Shown piece by piece: positions 1 through 9,290 of a stretch of 64,000 bases of DNA. Position 1 is the stretch's first letter. Each line of letters begins with the position of its first letter. The stretch comes from Arthrobacter oryzae (lineage in GTDB: Bacteria; Actinomycetota; Actinomycetes; Actinomycetales; Micrococcaceae): assembly GCF_003634095.1 (NCBI RefSeq), contig NZ_RBIR01000002.1, positions 434,001-498,000 of the forward strand, given 5' to 3'. The position numbers and the translations under genes are program-made. Under the pieces are notes generated by a model. That model made no database searches, was not told the origin of the DNA, and saw nothing but the letters and a program-made list of their open reading frames with translations.

Positions 1-2
1 GC

Positions 3-740
3 CGCCAGCACCCGGGTGCCAGGCTGGTCGCCTCCCTCGGGGCGCTGCTCGGGCTGGCGGCCACCGTGCCGCTCGTGGCCGGCGTCTTCCTGTCCCAGGC
101 CCTCATTGCCGCTGATGGCTCCGGCATTGCGGGCTTCCTCGCGCTCGCGGCCGTTTCCGTCCTGTTCGTCATCACCGCCGGCGAGCTGCTGCTGCAGCGC
201 AACTATGGCAGTTCCGAGGCGCCGCGCGGCTGGCCCCGGCAACCGGTGAGCCCCGCCAGGCTGACCACGGCTGTCCTGGCCTTGCTGGTCTTCGTCGCCG
301 TCCTGGGTGTCACGGCGGCGGGGCAGGCACGGCTGGCCGAAGGCCCGGGTTGGGTTCCGGCAGGGCTGTTCACGGCCGGAACATGCGTCGCCTCCCTCCC
401 CGCGTTGCTCACGGCCAGGTTCCGCCGGGGTGTTCGCGGGGCGCCCGGCGGTCTGGACGCAGCCTTGCGCGCCATCACCGTCCACCGGGTGGTGCGGACC
501 CTGACGGCCACCGTCACGGCCCAGGCCGCCGTCCTGCTGCTCACCCGGAGCAACGCCTGGGCGGCGGTGCTGGGCCGCGATGCTTTCGGGGGGACCGACC
601 CGGCCGCGACCTTCTGGGGGCCTGCGATCGCGGCCGGCACGGTTCTCGGCGTCGCTGCCGCGGTCATCGCGGTCATCCCGGTGGGCATTGCTGTCCGGCG
701 GCCCCCCGCTCCCCTGCCGCGGCAGGAAGTCGCCGCGTGA
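3..740 (+). CDS. Membrane protein, 5' end outside window
   Basis: The reading frame is open from the left edge, so the gene begins before the window. About 245 residues are visible, with roughly five or six hydrophobic segments rich in Ala, Leu and Val and a basic, proline-rich C-terminus. I do not recognise a family. The stop TGA overlaps the GTG start of the following small GntR regulator by four bases. That pairing of a short GntR regulator with an integral membrane protein is common in Gram-positive bacteria and suggests the two act together, perhaps in membrane stress or export. An internal ATG at 66 could be mistaken for the start, but hydrophobic coding continues upstream of it. Confidence 0.7.
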   Translation, partial: RQHPGARLVASLGALLGLAATVPLVAGVFLSQALIAADGSGIAGFLALAAVSVLFVITAGELLLQRNYGSSEAPRGWPRQPVSPARLTTAVLALLVFVAVLGVTAAGQARLAEGPGWVPAGLFTAGTCVASLPALLTARFRRGVRGAPGGLDAALRAITVHRVVRTLTATVTAQAAVLLLTRSNAWAAVLGRDAFGGTDPAATFWGPAIAAGTVLGVAAAVIAVIPVGIAVRRPPAPLPRQEVAA

Positions 741-1144
741 CCGCGGGGATCTCCGTCAATCTCCAGTCACCTGTTCCCCCCTTCGAGCAGATCCGGGAGC
801 AGATCGCCTCGCTGATCACCGTCGGGGCGCTGGCACCGGGGACCCGGCTGCCGGCCGTCCGGAGCCTCGCCGGCGATCTCGGCCTCGCCGCCGGAACGGT
901 CGCGCGGGCCTATAAGGAACTCGAACGGGCCGGTCTGGTCGAGACCCGGCGGCGGAACGGGACCGTAGTCGCGGGCCGCCGTCCCGTCATTGGCGCGCCG
1001 TCAGTCACCCCGGGGCCGGGGGCCGTCGCCGCGGCGGTGACCACCGCCGTCGAGCAATACATTGCCGAGGGCAGGCGCGCCGGTTTCGACGACACCGCAC
1101 TGCTGGCAATCCTGCGGGCAAAGCTCACCCAGCAAGACGGATAA
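737..1144 (+). CDS. GntR-family transcriptional regulator (YtrA/YhcF type)
   Basis: A 135-residue protein with the GntR winged helix in about residues 10-78: the PFEQIREQI start, the LPAVRSLAGDLGL recognition region and the AGTVARAYKELERAGLVE helix are all clear. The remaining 55 residues are too short for an FCD or UTRA effector domain, so this is the compact YtrA/YhcF class, which usually senses cell-envelope conditions and controls the co-transcribed membrane gene. The GTG start overlaps the stop of the upstream membrane protein (GTGA), indicating translational coupling. The same frame stays open far upstream inside that gene, but those codons are shadow sequence. Confidence 0.9.
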   Translation: MTAGISVNLQSPVPPFEQIREQIASLITVGALAPGTRLPAVRSLAGDLGLAAGTVARAYKELERAGLVETRRRNGTVVAGRRPVIGAPSVTPGPGAVAAAVTTAVEQYIAEGRRAGFDDTALLAILRAKLTQQDG

Positions 1145-1165
1145 GGACCGGCGGCGACTTCTCAG

Positions 1166-1171
1166 TAGACT
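1166..1171 (+). promoter_or_regulatory. -10 element of thyA, leaderless geometry
   Basis: TAGACT lies exactly six bases before the GTG start at 1178. No Shine-Dalgarno sequence is seen, so transcription probably begins at or next to the start codon. Inference from spacing only. Confidence 0.5.
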
Positions 1172-1177
1172 GGAACC

Positions 1178-1981
1178 GTGAGCATTCCTACGCCCTATGA
1201 AGACCTCCTGCGTGACGTCCTCGAGCACGGCACGCACAAATCGGACCGGACCGGAACCGGCACCCTTAGCGTTTTTGGCCGTCAGCTCCGCTTTGACCTG
1301 AGCAAGAGCTTCCCGCTCATCACCACCAAACGGGTGCACTTCAAATCCGTGGCCGTGGAGCTGCTCTGGTTCCTGCGCGGCGATACCAACGTCAAATGGA
1401 TGCAGGACCAGGGCGTGACAATCTGGGACGAGTGGGCAGACGCCGACGGCGAACTGGGGCCCGTTTACGGCGTCCAGTGGCGTTCCTGGCCCACACCTGA
1501 CGGCGGCCACATCGACCAGATCGCCGAACTGATCGAGAACCTCAAGTCCAACCCGGACTCGCGCCGGCACATTGTCTCGGCCTGGAACGTCGCCGAGCTC
1601 AAGGACATGGCACTTCCTCCCTGCCACGCGTTCTTCCAGTTCTACGTGGCAGACGGCAAGCTCTCCTGCCAGCTTTACCAGCGTTCGGCGGACACCTTCC
1701 TGGGCGTGCCGTTCAACATCGCCTCCTATGCCCTGCTGACGTGCATGATCGCGCAGCAGACCGGACTGGAACCGGGCGAATTCGTCTGGACCGGCGGCGA
1801 TGTCCACATTTACGACAACCACATGGACCAGGTCCTCAAGCAGCTCGCCCGCGAGCCCTACGACTACCCGCAGCTGGTAATCACCCGCAAGCCGGATTCC
1901 ATCTTCGACTACACGCTCGAGGACTTCGACGTGGTCGGATACCAGCACCACCCGACGATTAAGGCCCCGATAGCCGTATGA
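1178..1981 (+). CDS. thyA: Thymidylate synthase
   Basis: This enzyme methylates dUMP to dTMP using methylenetetrahydrofolate and releases dihydrofolate, in the cytoplasm. The 267-residue length is close to E. coli ThyA (264). Visible signatures are [14 protein letters not shown] near the N-terminus, the catalytic Cys149 in [12 protein letters not shown], the phosphate-binding [10 protein letters not shown] stretch and [18 protein letters not shown]. The start is GTG, preceded by a -10-like TAGACT. Its stop overlaps the ATG of folA (ATGA), so synthase and reductase are made together and dihydrofolate is recycled by the next gene product. No oddities seen. Confidence 0.98.
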   Translation: MSIPTPYEDLLRDVLEHGTHKSDRTGTGTLSVFGRQLRFDLSKSFPLITTKRVHFKSVAVELLWFLRGDTNVKWMQDQGVTIWDEWADADGELGPVYGVQWRSWPTPDGGHIDQIAELIENLKSNPDSRRHIVSAWNVAELKDMALPPCHAFFQFYVADGKLSCQLYQRSADTFLGVPFNIASYALLTCMIAQQTGLEPGEFVWTGGDVHIYDNHMDQVLKQLAREPYDYPQLVITRKPDSIFDYTLEDFDVVGYQHHPTIKAPIAV

Positions 1982-2571
1982 GCAAAGCAGACACCCCGGG
2001 CGTGCAGCCCGGCGATTTCACTGAGCAACTCCGCGCCTCTACCACCGGCCTGGGCCTCGTCTGGGCCCAGACCAGCACCGGCGTCATCGGCAAGGACGGC
2101 GCCATGCCGTGGCACCTTCCCGAGGACATGAAGCACTTCAGCGGCCTCACCAAGGACCATCCGGTCATCATGGGACGGAAGACCTGGGAATCCTTCCCGG
2201 ACAAATATCGTCCCCTGCCCGGCCGGACAAACATCGTCATCTCCCGGCAGGAGGCTTGGGGCGGGACGCCCGGCGCGGAGGGCGCCACCGCGGTCAAGAC
2301 CCTCGACGATGCACTCTTGGAGTCCCAGTTCGCCCCCGGCCACGAAATGGTTTGGATCATCGGCGGCGGCGAGATCTTCGCGCAGGCAGTGGACCTTGCC
2401 GACGTCGCGGTCGTGACCACTATCGACACCACCAGCGAAGGGGATACCTTCGCCCCCGAACTCGGCTACGACTGGACCGCCGCCGCCAGCCTTCCCGCCG
2501 ACGGCTGGCTGACCTCGGCCAACGGCACCCGCTACCGGATGACGCTGTGGCGCCGGACGGAGGCCAAGTAG
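1978..2571 (+). CDS. folA: Dihydrofolate reductase
   Basis: A 197-residue enzyme reducing dihydrofolate to tetrahydrofolate with NADPH. The core begins after about 22 extra N-terminal residues. It carries [20 protein letters not shown], the active-site acid Asp50 in [11 protein letters not shown], the NADPH-binding [11 protein letters not shown] segment and the WIIGGGEIF glycine loop. It is longer than the usual 160-165 residues, mainly through the N-terminal leader and a short insert around residues 95-105. It overlaps thyA by four bases at its start and a small membrane protein gene by one base at its end, forming one operon. Confidence 0.97.
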   Translation: MSKADTPGVQPGDFTEQLRASTTGLGLVWAQTSTGVIGKDGAMPWHLPEDMKHFSGLTKDHPVIMGRKTWESFPDKYRPLPGRTNIVISRQEAWGGTPGAEGATAVKTLDDALLESQFAPGHEMVWIIGGGEIFAQAVDLADVAVVTTIDTTSEGDTFAPELGYDWTAAASLPADGWLTSANGTRYRMTLWRRTEAK

Positions 2572-2789
2572 TGCTGAGGAAGCCCGAGACACTCTTTGTC
2601 CTGGGGTACATGCTCCTGCCCCTGCTGGCGCTGCTCTCGGCCATCGTGGGCCTGACCATGATTCTGGGCGGGAACAAGATCGTAGGCGCGATCGTGCTGG
2701 TGGTGGTGACGCAGGTCTTCACGTTCGGGGCAGTCTTTGCCCTGCGCCGGCGCAAAGCTGCGCTCCTGGAAGAGCCGCACGGCAACTAG
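2571..2789 (+). CDS. Small two-helix membrane protein
   Basis: A 72-residue protein starting at GTG 2571, whose first base is the last base of the folA stop codon. Two hydrophobic segments (about residues 8-32 and 38-58) are joined by a short GGNK turn and followed by a basic then acidic tail (ALRRRKAALLEE). The frame is also open upstream inside folA, but the one-base coupling makes GTG 2571 the natural start. I do not recognise a function. Position suggests only co-transcription with thyA-folA, and a strong hairpin follows 28 bases downstream. Confidence 0.7.
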   Translation: MLRKPETLFVLGYMLLPLLALLSAIVGLTMILGGNKIVGAIVLVVVTQVFTFGAVFALRRRKAALLEEPHGN

Positions 2790-2817
2790 CGCTGCCCGCA
2801 CGGACCGCCCTGGTCTT

Positions 2818-2857
2818 GGAAGGAGGCGACGGGGAAATCACCCCATCGCCTCCTTCC
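2818..2857 (+). terminator. Hairpin terminator of the thyA-folA operon
   Basis: A 12-base perfect inverted repeat (GGAAGGAGGCGA / TCGCCTCCTTCC), extended inward by GGGG/CCCC after one mismatch. It sits between the small membrane protein gene and asd. There is no T tract after it on either strand, so it may act as a structural terminator or transcript stabiliser. Confidence 0.65.
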
Positions 2858-2894
2858 GTGACGTAACCGACTGCGCCCGGCGGCCCCTGAAGTC

Positions 2895-2900
2895 TAAACT
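2895..2900 (+). promoter_or_regulatory. -10 element of asd, leaderless geometry
   Basis: TAAACT is six bases before ATG 2907, with no ribosome-binding site in the gap. The adjacent upstream hairpin leaves room only for a short promoter. Confidence 0.5.
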
Positions 2901-2906
2901 GGGCCC

Positions 2907-4049
2907 ATGACTACAGCAGCTACCCCGTCCGTCGGCCTGGTCGGTTGGCGCGGCATGGTCGGTTCCGTCCTGATGCAGCGCATGCAGGACGAGGGCGACT
3001 TCGCCACCATCAACCCCGTATTTTTCTCCACCTCGAACGCGGGCGGCGCCGCCCCGGCCATTGCCGGTGCTGCGGCGGGCGCGGCCGGCAAGCTCGAGGA
3101 CGCGTTCGACGTCGAGACGCTGGCGAAGCTGCCCATCATTGTCACCGCCCAGGGCGGGGACTACACCAAGCAGGTTCACGGCGAGCTGCGCAGCCGGGGC
3201 TGGGACGGCCTCTGGATCGACGCCGCATCGACCCTGCGCATGAACGATGACTCCATCATCGTGCTCGACCCCATCAACCGGGACGTCATCGACGCCGGCC
3301 TCTCCGGCGGGGTGAAGGACTACATCGGCGGCAACTGCACCGTGTCCTGCATGCTCATGGGGCTTGGCGGATTGTTCAAGAACGGCCTCGTCGAGTGGGG
3401 CACGTCCATGACGTACCAGGCCGCTTCCGGCGGCGGGGCACGCCACATGCGTGAACTACTGAACCAGTTCGGCAGCCTCAACGCAGAGGTGAGCGCCGAA
3501 CTGGCCGACCCCGCATCGGCGATCCTGGAGATCGACCGGAAGGTCCTCGCGCACCAGCGCTCCGGCGTCGACGCCACGCAGTTCGGCGTCCCGCTGGCCG
3601 GTTCCCTGATCCCCTGGATCGATGCCGACCTCGGCAACGGCCAGTCCAAGGAGGAATGGAAGGCCGGCGTCGAGACGAACAAGATCCTCGGCACCTCGGC
3701 GGAGAACCACGTCGTCATGGACGGCTTGTGCGTCCGGATCGGCGCGATGCGCTCGCACTCGCAGGCCCTGACCCTGAAGCTGCGCGAGGACCTCTCGGTG
3801 GCCGAGATCGAGAAGCTCGTGGACGCCGACAACCAATGGGCCCGCGTGGTGCCAAACACGAAGGAAGCCTCGATGGCCGAGCTCACTCCCGTGGCGGCGT
3901 CCGGCACCCTGGACATTCCGGTGGGCCGCATCCGCAAGCTGGAGATGGGCCCGGAGTACATCAGCGCGTTCACGGTCGGCGACCAGTTGTTGTGGGGCGC
4001 CGCCGAGCCGCTGCGCCGCATGCTCCGCATCGCCACCGGAAACCTCTAG
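2907..4049 (+). CDS. asd: Aspartate-semialdehyde dehydrogenase
   Basis: It reduces aspartyl phosphate to aspartate semialdehyde with NADPH, the branch point to lysine/diaminopimelate, methionine and threonine. The 380-residue protein is of the proteobacterial Asd type (E. coli 367) rather than the shorter Gram-positive form. It shows the nucleotide-binding [14 protein letters not shown] at residues 10-23 and the catalytic Cys144 in [11 protein letters not shown]. The [12 protein letters not shown] segment and the [13 protein letters not shown] stretch ([12 protein letters not shown]) also match. It begins at ATG 2907 behind a leaderless-type -10. Its stop is embedded in a CTAG that also carries the stop of the convergent next gene. 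Confidence 0.96.
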   Translation: MTTAATPSVGLVGWRGMVGSVLMQRMQDEGDFATINPVFFSTSNAGGAAPAIAGAAAGAAGKLEDAFDVETLAKLPIIVTAQGGDYTKQVHGELRSRGWDGLWIDAASTLRMNDDSIIVLDPINRDVIDAGLSGGVKDYIGGNCTVSCMLMGLGGLFKNGLVEWGTSMTYQAASGGGARHMRELLNQFGSLNAEVSAELADPASAILEIDRKVLAHQRSGVDATQFGVPLAGSLIPWIDADLGNGQSKEEWKAGVETNKILGTSAENHVVMDGLCVRIGAMRSHSQALTLKLREDLSVAEIEKLVDADNQWARVVPNTKEASMAELTPVAASGTLDIPVGRIRKLEMGPEYISAFTVGDQLLWGAAEPLRRMLRIATGNL

Positions 4050-5179
4050 AGCCGTACAGGGCGCCTTCCGTCACCAAGGAACCCGCGGTACTTCGCGGCC
4101 TGCAGTTCAAAGGACTTTTGAGCGGCAGGCCGCAGCCCGTTAACGGCATCGAAGGGTTGGGGCAGGACACCGGCGTCCCGGCCGCCCGACTGCGCCGCCC
4201 ACGTGCCAATCACCGCGCCGCCCGCAACAATGGTTTTCTTGAACACCCCGTTACCGCCGGGGACGATCTTGTCTGCGTGCGCCGGGGGCAGCACGAGGGA
4301 CCGGTCCGCGTAGCCGAGCAGGAATTCATCGAACCCCGGCAGCGCCAGGACCGTGCGCTGCCCCGGCACGCCGTCGTCCAGCAGCGCGGCCGTTGCCGGC
4401 GAGAGCCAGTAGCTGGCACCCCCGAACTCCAGCTCCACCAGACGGTCCTTGACCCGGTCGAGGGCCGCGCGGGCTTCCGTGAGGGGAATGCCGGCCCACC
4501 AGGAAAAATCACGCACCGTGGCGGGCCCATGGCTGCACAGGTAGCGCAGCAGCCACTCGGCAATGCCGTCCGGGCGGTCCAGGGCCCGCGACTCCTTGAT
4601 CCAGTCGCCGAACGCCACCACGAGCTGCTGGTTGCCTGCCAGCGGACCCTGCACCAGCAATCCCCGCTGGCACAGGATTCCCAGCAGGTGGATGCCGCGC
4701 TGGCCGGCCGCGGACTGGCCCGCCCGTTCGAACGCCTGGAACAGCTCGGCCCGGCTGGCCGCACCCGCGGAGACCAGCCGCAAGGCGGCCACCCCGGCCG
4801 AGTCGGCATCCGCGGCACTAATCCGGAGCTCCCGGTGGCGCCCGGCCAGGCCGCGGATCAGCCGTTCAGAGGTAATGGCCAGCATCCATTTCAAGTCCTC
4901 GGGCGCCACCACGTGCAAGGTGCCGCGCATGGGCCAGGAACGGACGATCTCCGCCCGGTCCAATGCCCCGCGGACGTCTTCGACCCGGGAGCCCGGCACC
5001 CGCTGGCCGACAGCCCACAGCACAGCCTGCAGGTCCTGGGCCTGCATCGCCGTCATGCCGCGGGCTGCGTCCGCGACGGACCCAAACCCGGGTCCCAGCA
5101 GGCCCTGGGCGGCCAGCCGCAACCGGCCGATGATTCCGGGGCTGAGCCGGGCGTCCGTCACTGTTGCCACGGACCCCAT
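4046..5179 (-). CDS. HTH_42 winged-helix protein, AlkZ/YcaQ-like DNA glycosylase candidate
   Basis: About 377 residues from the chosen ATG at 5179; the frame is open to 5245, but the extra 22 residues are Arg/Ser-rich and unlike the family. The protein matches the HTH_42 family of tandem winged-helix proteins, including the [11 protein letters not shown] segment and a C-terminal [13 protein letters not shown] motif. In characterised members (Streptomyces AlkZ, E. coli YcaQ) a QxQ or QxD motif near the N-terminus excises alkylated or cross-linked bases. Here Gln46 and Gln48 in AMQAQDLQ form an intact QxQ. Repair activity is inferred from the motif; older annotations call such proteins merely DNA-binding. 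Confidence 0.8.
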   Translation of the reverse strand: MGSVATVTDARLSPGIIGRLRLAAQGLLGPGFGSVADAARGMTAMQAQDLQAVLWAVGQRVPGSRVEDVRGALDRAEIVRSWPMRGTLHVVAPEDLKWMLAITSERLIRGLAGRHRELRISAADADSAGVAALRLVSAGAASRAELFQAFERAGQSAAGQRGIHLLGILCQRGLLVQGPLAGNQQLVVAFGDWIKESRALDRPDGIAEWLLRYLCSHGPATVRDFSWWAGIPLTEARAALDRVKDRLVELEFGGASYWLSPATAALLDDGVPGQRTVLALPGFDEFLLGYADRSLVLPPAHADKIVPGGNGVFKKTIVAGGAVIGTWAAQSGGRDAGVLPQPFDAVNGLRPAAQKSFELQAAKYRGFLGDGRRPVRL

Positions 5180-5313
5180 GGTAAGCCGGTCTCGGGTCGG
5201 GCGGCCATGGGCGGGACGCCTGCGCGAACTGCTAGCGGCCGGCACGGCAGTTGCCCGGGTTGTTGCCTGACTGTTCCCAGCCGCCGTACAGCGGGCCTCT
5301 CTACCCTTGATGC

Positions 5314-5832
5314 ATGACTATGAGTGAGGTGTGGCCGCAGCTGCGGCCCCTGTGCCGGAAGCTGGCCCTGCTGGGCTGGGCCTCCAGCGCCGCCGGCATG
5401 GCTGCCGGGCTCGCCGTCGCTATTGCCAGCGGCACCCGGCTTTCTCCCATGATGAGCACGCTGCAGCTGGTGGCCGGAACGTGCATGGCTGTGTCCGTGG
5501 GCAGCTTCGTCATCGCGGCCGCGATGCGGCCGCGGGCCCGGACGCGGGAGGATGTGAACCCCGGCCCCGTCGCCCCGCGCGGGCAGGAGCTCCGGCTCGA
5601 GTACTCCGGAGAGTTCCCCGCCAGGGGTCAGACGTTCCTGCTCGGCTCGCTGGCGCTGCTTGCCGGTGCCGTCGCATTTGCGTGTGCAGGGCTGGTCCTG
5701 CCGAGTGGGCCCAGCGTTCAGTCCGTGGCGTTCTGCCAGGTCTTCCTGCTCGGCGCAGCGGCCTCCGGCTTCACCTTCATGCTCTTCAGCAAGGCCGCAC
5801 GCCGCCGCCCAGACTGGCAGCCAGACCGGTAA
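5314..5832 (+). CDS. Four-helix membrane protein, function unknown
   Basis: A 172-residue protein with four hydrophobic stretches at about residues 18-38, 47-67, 104-126 and 135-155. A hydrophilic loop containing ARTREDVNPGP lies between the second and third. ATG 5314 follows TACCCT by six bases, matching the leaderless pattern of this window, and no ribosome-binding site is seen. A second ATG lies two codons downstream. No family recognised. It runs convergent with murB and may be a single-gene transcript. Confidence 0.65.
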   Translation: MTMSEVWPQLRPLCRKLALLGWASSAAGMAAGLAVAIASGTRLSPMMSTLQLVAGTCMAVSVGSFVIAAAMRPRARTREDVNPGPVAPRGQELRLEYSGEFPARGQTFLLGSLALLAGAVAFACAGLVLPSGPSVQSVAFCQVFLLGAAASGFTFMLFSKAARRRPDWQPDR

Positions 5833-5908
5833 GCAGACCGGTAGGCAGGACGCCAAGAAGCCCGTCGAGGCCGCCGCGTGAGCGTGGGGCCGGCCGTGGC
5901 CGGCTTGC

Positions 5909-6976
5909 CTAGAGCTCCACGCCGATCAGCAGCGGTTCCGGGTGAAGCTCAATCCCGAAGCGCTCCACGACGCCGTCGCGCACCTCGCGCGCCACGGCCA
6001 GCATGTCCGCGGTGGTCGCCCCGCCGCGGTTGGTGATGGCGAGCGTGTGCTTGGTCGAAAGCGACGCCCGGCCGCCGGAGACGCTGTCCGGGTCCAGACC
6101 GAAGCCCTTGCCGAACCCGGCCTGGTCGATCAGCCAGGCCGCCGAGAGCTTGGTCAGCCCGTCCCCGCCTCCGGGGTACCGCGGGGCCTCCTCCGGCAGC
6201 CGCGCCGCGACCTCGCCGGTGACGATCGGGTTCGTGAAAAAGGACCCCGTGGAGTAGGTGTCCCGGTCGCCGGCGTCCCAGACCATGCCCTTGGACGCCC
6301 GGAGCCGCAGCACTTCGCGCCGGACGTCGTTGGCGTAGGCCCGTTGCCCCTGCTCGACGCCGAGCGCCCGGGCGAGTTCGGCGTAGCGGACCGGTGCGCT
6401 CATCCGGCCGAGCGGGAGCTGGAATTCCACGGTGAGCACCACATAGCGCGGCGAGCCGTTGACGGTGGTCCGTTTCAGGACCGAGTCACGGTAGCCGAAC
6501 TTGAGTTCGGAATTGGTGAAGGTTTTCACCGCACTGCGTTCCCGGTCCCAGGTGCGTACTGCGGCAATCGTCTGTGACACGTCGGCCCCGTAGGCGCCGA
6601 CGTTCTGCACGGGAGTGGCCCCCGTGGCGCCGGGGATCCCGGAGAGCGCCTCGACGCCGGACCACGCGTGCTTTACCGCGTGCTCAACGAAGGCGTCCCA
6701 GTTGTGGCCGGCCTGCACCACCACTGACACGCCGCCGCAGGAGTCCTCGGCGTTGACCGTGAAGCCTTGCGACGCGATCTTCAGGACCGCGCCGGGGAAC
6801 CCGTCGTCGGAGACCAGCAAGTTGGAGCCGCCGCCGATGATCAGCAGCGGCCGGCCGGCGTCGTCGGCCGCCCGGACGGCGTCGATGATCTCGGCCTCGC
6901 TGCGGGCCTCGCTGTAGCTGCCGGCGGGGCCGCCGACGGCGGCGGTGGTCAGGGTGGAGAGCTGGATCTGGGTCAC
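5909..6976 (-). CDS. murB: UDP-N-acetylmuramate dehydrogenase (MurB)
   Basis: This FAD enzyme reduces UDP-GlcNAc enolpyruvate to UDP-MurNAc in peptidoglycan synthesis. The 355-residue protein has the FAD-binding IIGGGSNLLVSDDGFPG near residue 46 and the GIPGATGATPVQNVGAYG flavin loop. The catalytic serine lies in STGSFFTNPIV and the C-terminal acid in LHPEPLLIGVEL. It is the long, type I form with the extra Tyr loop, as in E. coli. Start is GTG 6976 with TAGGCT six bases upstream. Two hotdog dehydratase genes further along the same strand form the block often seen beside murB in actinobacteria, here interrupted by an MFS gene. Confidence 0.97.
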   Translation of the reverse strand: MTQIQLSTLTTAAVGGPAGSYSEARSEAEIIDAVRAADDAGRPLLIIGGGSNLLVSDDGFPGAVLKIASQGFTVNAEDSCGGVSVVVQAGHNWDAFVEHAVKHAWSGVEALSGIPGATGATPVQNVGAYGADVSQTIAAVRTWDRERSAVKTFTNSELKFGYRDSVLKRTTVNGSPRYVVLTVEFQLPLGRMSAPVRYAELARALGVEQGQRAYANDVRREVLRLRASKGMVWDAGDRDTYSTGSFFTNPIVTGEVAARLPEEAPRYPGGGDGLTKLSAAWLIDQAGFGKGFGLDPDSVSGGRASLSTKHTLAITNRGGATTADMLAVAREVRDGVVERFGIELHPEPLLIGVEL

Positions 6977-7034
6977 CTGACCAGCCTAGCCGGGATCATC
7001 CGGTGGCCTAAGCCGGTACTAGCTGTCCATGCCC

Positions 7035-8336
7035 TTAGCGAGCCAGCCGGGCGGGCTCGGCGAGCTTGCGCGTCACCGGCGAGAGCAGGAAGCTGACAGC
7101 CAGCATCACCATGACGGCCAGCAGCGAGTGCAGAATGCCGACGTGCTCGGCCAGCAGGCCCAGCAGCGGCGGCCCGCACAGGAACGCGCCGTAGCCGATC
7201 GTGGACACCACGGACACCCGCGCGGCGGCCTTGACGGGATCGTCGGCGGCGGCGGACATGCCCACGGGGAAGCCTAGCGAGGCGCCGAGTCCCCAGATGG
7301 CCAGCGCGACGTAGGCCAGCCACGGCTGCGGGGCAAACACGAACAACCCCAGGCCCAGCACCGCCAGTGCGGCGCACCAGCGCATCACCGGGACGCGGCC
7401 GAAGCGGTCCAGGACCAAGGTGCCGGCGAAACGGCCGATCGTCATGAACGTCACGAACAGGCCGTATCCGGCGGCTCCGGCGGCGTCCGACTGGCCGTGG
7501 CCGTCGGCCAGGGCCAGGGCCACCCAGTCCCCCGCCGCCCCTTCGGCCAGGGCCAGGCCCAGCACCAGGACGCCAAGGAGCAGGGTGCGGCGGTCCCGCC
7601 AGGCCTGGGCGATCTGCCGTTTGCTGTCCAGCGGCTGCTCGGGGACGGCATCGGTCTGCCTGACGATGGGAATGGGCCCGGTGGACGGATCCTCGAAGGT
7701 ATCCGTCCCGGACGCAGTGAACTGGCGTTCCGCCTGCACCGGCGTGACGTCGGCGCGGAACCATGCCGCGGCGGTGGTCACCGAGGCCGCCACCAGCAGG
7801 CCGGCGGCGGCGAGGTGCCAGAAGACCGGAATTCCGGCGCCGGCAGCCCACGCGCCCAGGCCGGCCCCCGCAACTGTTCCCAGGCTGAAGGAGCCGTGCA
7901 GCCGGGGCATGATGTGCCGCCGGACCGCGCGTTCCACCGCGGCGCCTTCGACATTGGATGCGGTGTTCCAACTGGCGGTCCCCAGCCCGATGATGGTCAG
8001 TCCCGTGGCGACCACCACCGGATTGGCGAGCACGGACGTCCCGAAGCCCGCGAGGGTCAGCCCGACGCCGACCATGATGCTGCCGATCCGGATGGTGCGC
8101 TTGGAGCCGAGCCGGAGAACAATCAGGCCCGAGGCGGACACGGACAGGAAGGACCCGGCGGTCAGGCAGAGCAGGAGCAGCCCGACCGTGCCCGGTGTCA
8201 GGTGCAGGCCGTCGCGGATGGCCGGCAGCCTGGACACCCATGTGGAAAACGCGATGCCGCTGGCCGCGTAGGCCACCACCACGGCGTTCCGCCAGTGTGT
8301 GATCTCCGCGGCCGGGACGAAGGTGTCCTTCGTCAT
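7035..8336 (-). CDS. MFS transporter
   Basis: A 433-residue protein with twelve predicted helices. Motif A-like basic residues follow helix 2 (LRLGSKRTIRIG), and a long cytoplasmic loop of about 50 residues (VTPVQAERQF to DSKRQIAQAWRD) separates the two halves. Several features (TWVSRLPAIRDGL after helix 1, GTASWNTASNVEGAAVER and GFPVGMSAAADDP) resemble the YfcJ/FPE-type sugar or drug carriers annotated only as MFS. The substrate cannot be told. It lies 16 bases downstream of a MaoC-type dehydratase gene on the same strand, so co-transcription is possible though functionally unexplained. Confidence 0.85.
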   Translation of the reverse strand: MTKDTFVPAAEITHWRNAVVVAYAASGIAFSTWVSRLPAIRDGLHLTPGTVGLLLLCLTAGSFLSVSASGLIVLRLGSKRTIRIGSIMVGVGLTLAGFGTSVLANPVVVATGLTIIGLGTASWNTASNVEGAAVERAVRRHIMPRLHGSFSLGTVAGAGLGAWAAGAGIPVFWHLAAAGLLVAASVTTAAAWFRADVTPVQAERQFTASGTDTFEDPSTGPIPIVRQTDAVPEQPLDSKRQIAQAWRDRRTLLLGVLVLGLALAEGAAGDWVALALADGHGQSDAAGAAGYGLFVTFMTIGRFAGTLVLDRFGRVPVMRWCAALAVLGLGLFVFAPQPWLAYVALAIWGLGASLGFPVGMSAAADDPVKAAARVSVVSTIGYGAFLCGPPLLGLLAEHVGILHSLLAVMVMLAVSFLLSPVTRKLAEPARLAR

Positions 8337-8352
8337 CGAGGCAGCGTCATGG

Positions 8353-8790
8353 TCACGCCAGCCTGACGACGGCCTGGGCCTTGACGAGGACCTTCTGGCC
8401 GGCCGAAACGACCGTGAGGTCGACGCGGGCGGTGCCGGCAGCGGCGTCGAGCGCTCCGATGGCGCCGCTCACTTCGATCACTGCACCGGCCTCCGGCGTT
8501 CCCGTGGTGTCGGCGACCGGAACCGGCTTGGTGAAGCGCGTCTGGAAGTCGAGGACGGCGGCGGGGTCGCCGGCCCAGTCAGTCACGAGCTGGACGACGG
8601 CGCCCATGGTGAACATGCCGTGGGCGATCACGCCCGGCAGCCCGACGCCCGTGGCGAAGGCCTCGTTCCAGTGGATCGGGTTGAAGTCACCGGATGCGCC
8701 GGCGTACTTGACGAGGTCGGTGCGGGTGACGGCGATGCTGCGGCTGCCGATGTCCTGGCCGACGGTGAGTTCTGCGAAATTGATGCTCAT
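8353..8790 (-). CDS. MaoC-family (R)-hydroxyacyl dehydratase subunit
   Basis: A 145-residue single-hotdog protein. The hydratase-2 signature is clear: the SGDFNPIHWNEAFA segment contains the catalytic Asp and His separated by five residues, followed by VIAHGMFTMG. It starts two bases after the stop of the upstream gene, which encodes a MaoC-like N-terminal-domain partner. In mycobacteria the equivalent pair forms HadAB, the dehydratase of type II fatty-acid elongation. Here a heterodimer of this catalytic subunit with the UPF0336 protein is inferred by analogy. The true substrate, whether acyl-CoA or acyl-ACP, is unknown. Confidence 0.9.
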   Translation of the reverse strand: MSINFAELTVGQDIGSRSIAVTRTDLVKYAGASGDFNPIHWNEAFATGVGLPGVIAHGMFTMGAVVQLVTDWAGDPAAVLDFQTRFTKPVPVADTTGTPEAGAVIEVSGAIGALDAAAGTARVDLTVVSAGQKVLVKAQAVVRLA

Positions 8791-8792
8791 GG

Positions 8793-9290
8793 CTACTGTC
8801 CCTCTCCGCGGACCAGGATGGACGAGGTGGCGGTGGCGACCGGCTCGCGGACGCCCGCGGCATCAGCGTCAGCGCCAGCGTCAGGGGCAAGGTCGGGGGC
8901 AAGCGCGAAGATCTCCGAGCGCGTGGTGATCATGGCTCCGCCGCCCATCGCGCGCACGCCGTCGACGTGCAGCTCGGCGACCAGCCGGTCGCCGGCGACG
9001 ATCGGGCGGTGGTGGGTGAACCGCTGGTCCGCGTGGACCACCCGGGAGAAATCGATTCCGGATTCCGGATCCTCAATCAGCTGGGCATCGGCGCGCTGCG
9101 CCACGATGATGGCAAAGGTCGGGGGCGCCACGAGGTCGTTGTGCCCCAGCGCCTGGGCGGCGGCGACGTCGAAGTGGGCGGGGTGGGTGGCCTTGACCGC
9201 GCGCGCGAACTCGCGGATCTTCTCGCGGCCGACGTCATACACCTCTGCGGCAGGGTAGCTGCGCCCCTGCAGATCCGGATTGATAGTCAT
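8793..9290 (-). CDS. UPF0336/FAS1-like dehydratase partner subunit (HadA-like)
   Basis: A 165-residue hotdog protein. It opens with LQGRSYPAAEVYDVGREKI and contains PPTFAIIVA and QRFTHHRPIVAGDRL, characteristic of the MaoC N-terminal-like UPF0336 family. The catalytic Asp/His pair of the downstream MaoC protein is absent, which fits a substrate-binding partner. A run around residues 131-150 (APDLAPDAGADADAAG) is an unusual low-complexity insert encoded by near-repetitive bases at 8868-8910. Start ATG 9290 has TAGGCT six bases upstream and no ribosome-binding site. Cotranscribed with the following MaoC gene. Confidence 0.88.
   Translation of the reverse strand: MTINPDLQGRSYPAAEVYDVGREKIREFARAVKATHPAHFDVAAAQALGHNDLVAPPTFAIIVAQRADAQLIEDPESGIDFSRVVHADQRFTHHRPIVAGDRLVAELHVDGVRAMGGGAMITTRSEIFALAPDLAPDAGADADAAGVREPVATATSSILVRGEGQ

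Noticed and set aside
1001..1951. 316-residue open frame antisense to thyA
   Set aside because: Shadow of a high-GC gene; the composition is not protein-like and the opposite strand encodes an unmistakable thymidylate synthase.
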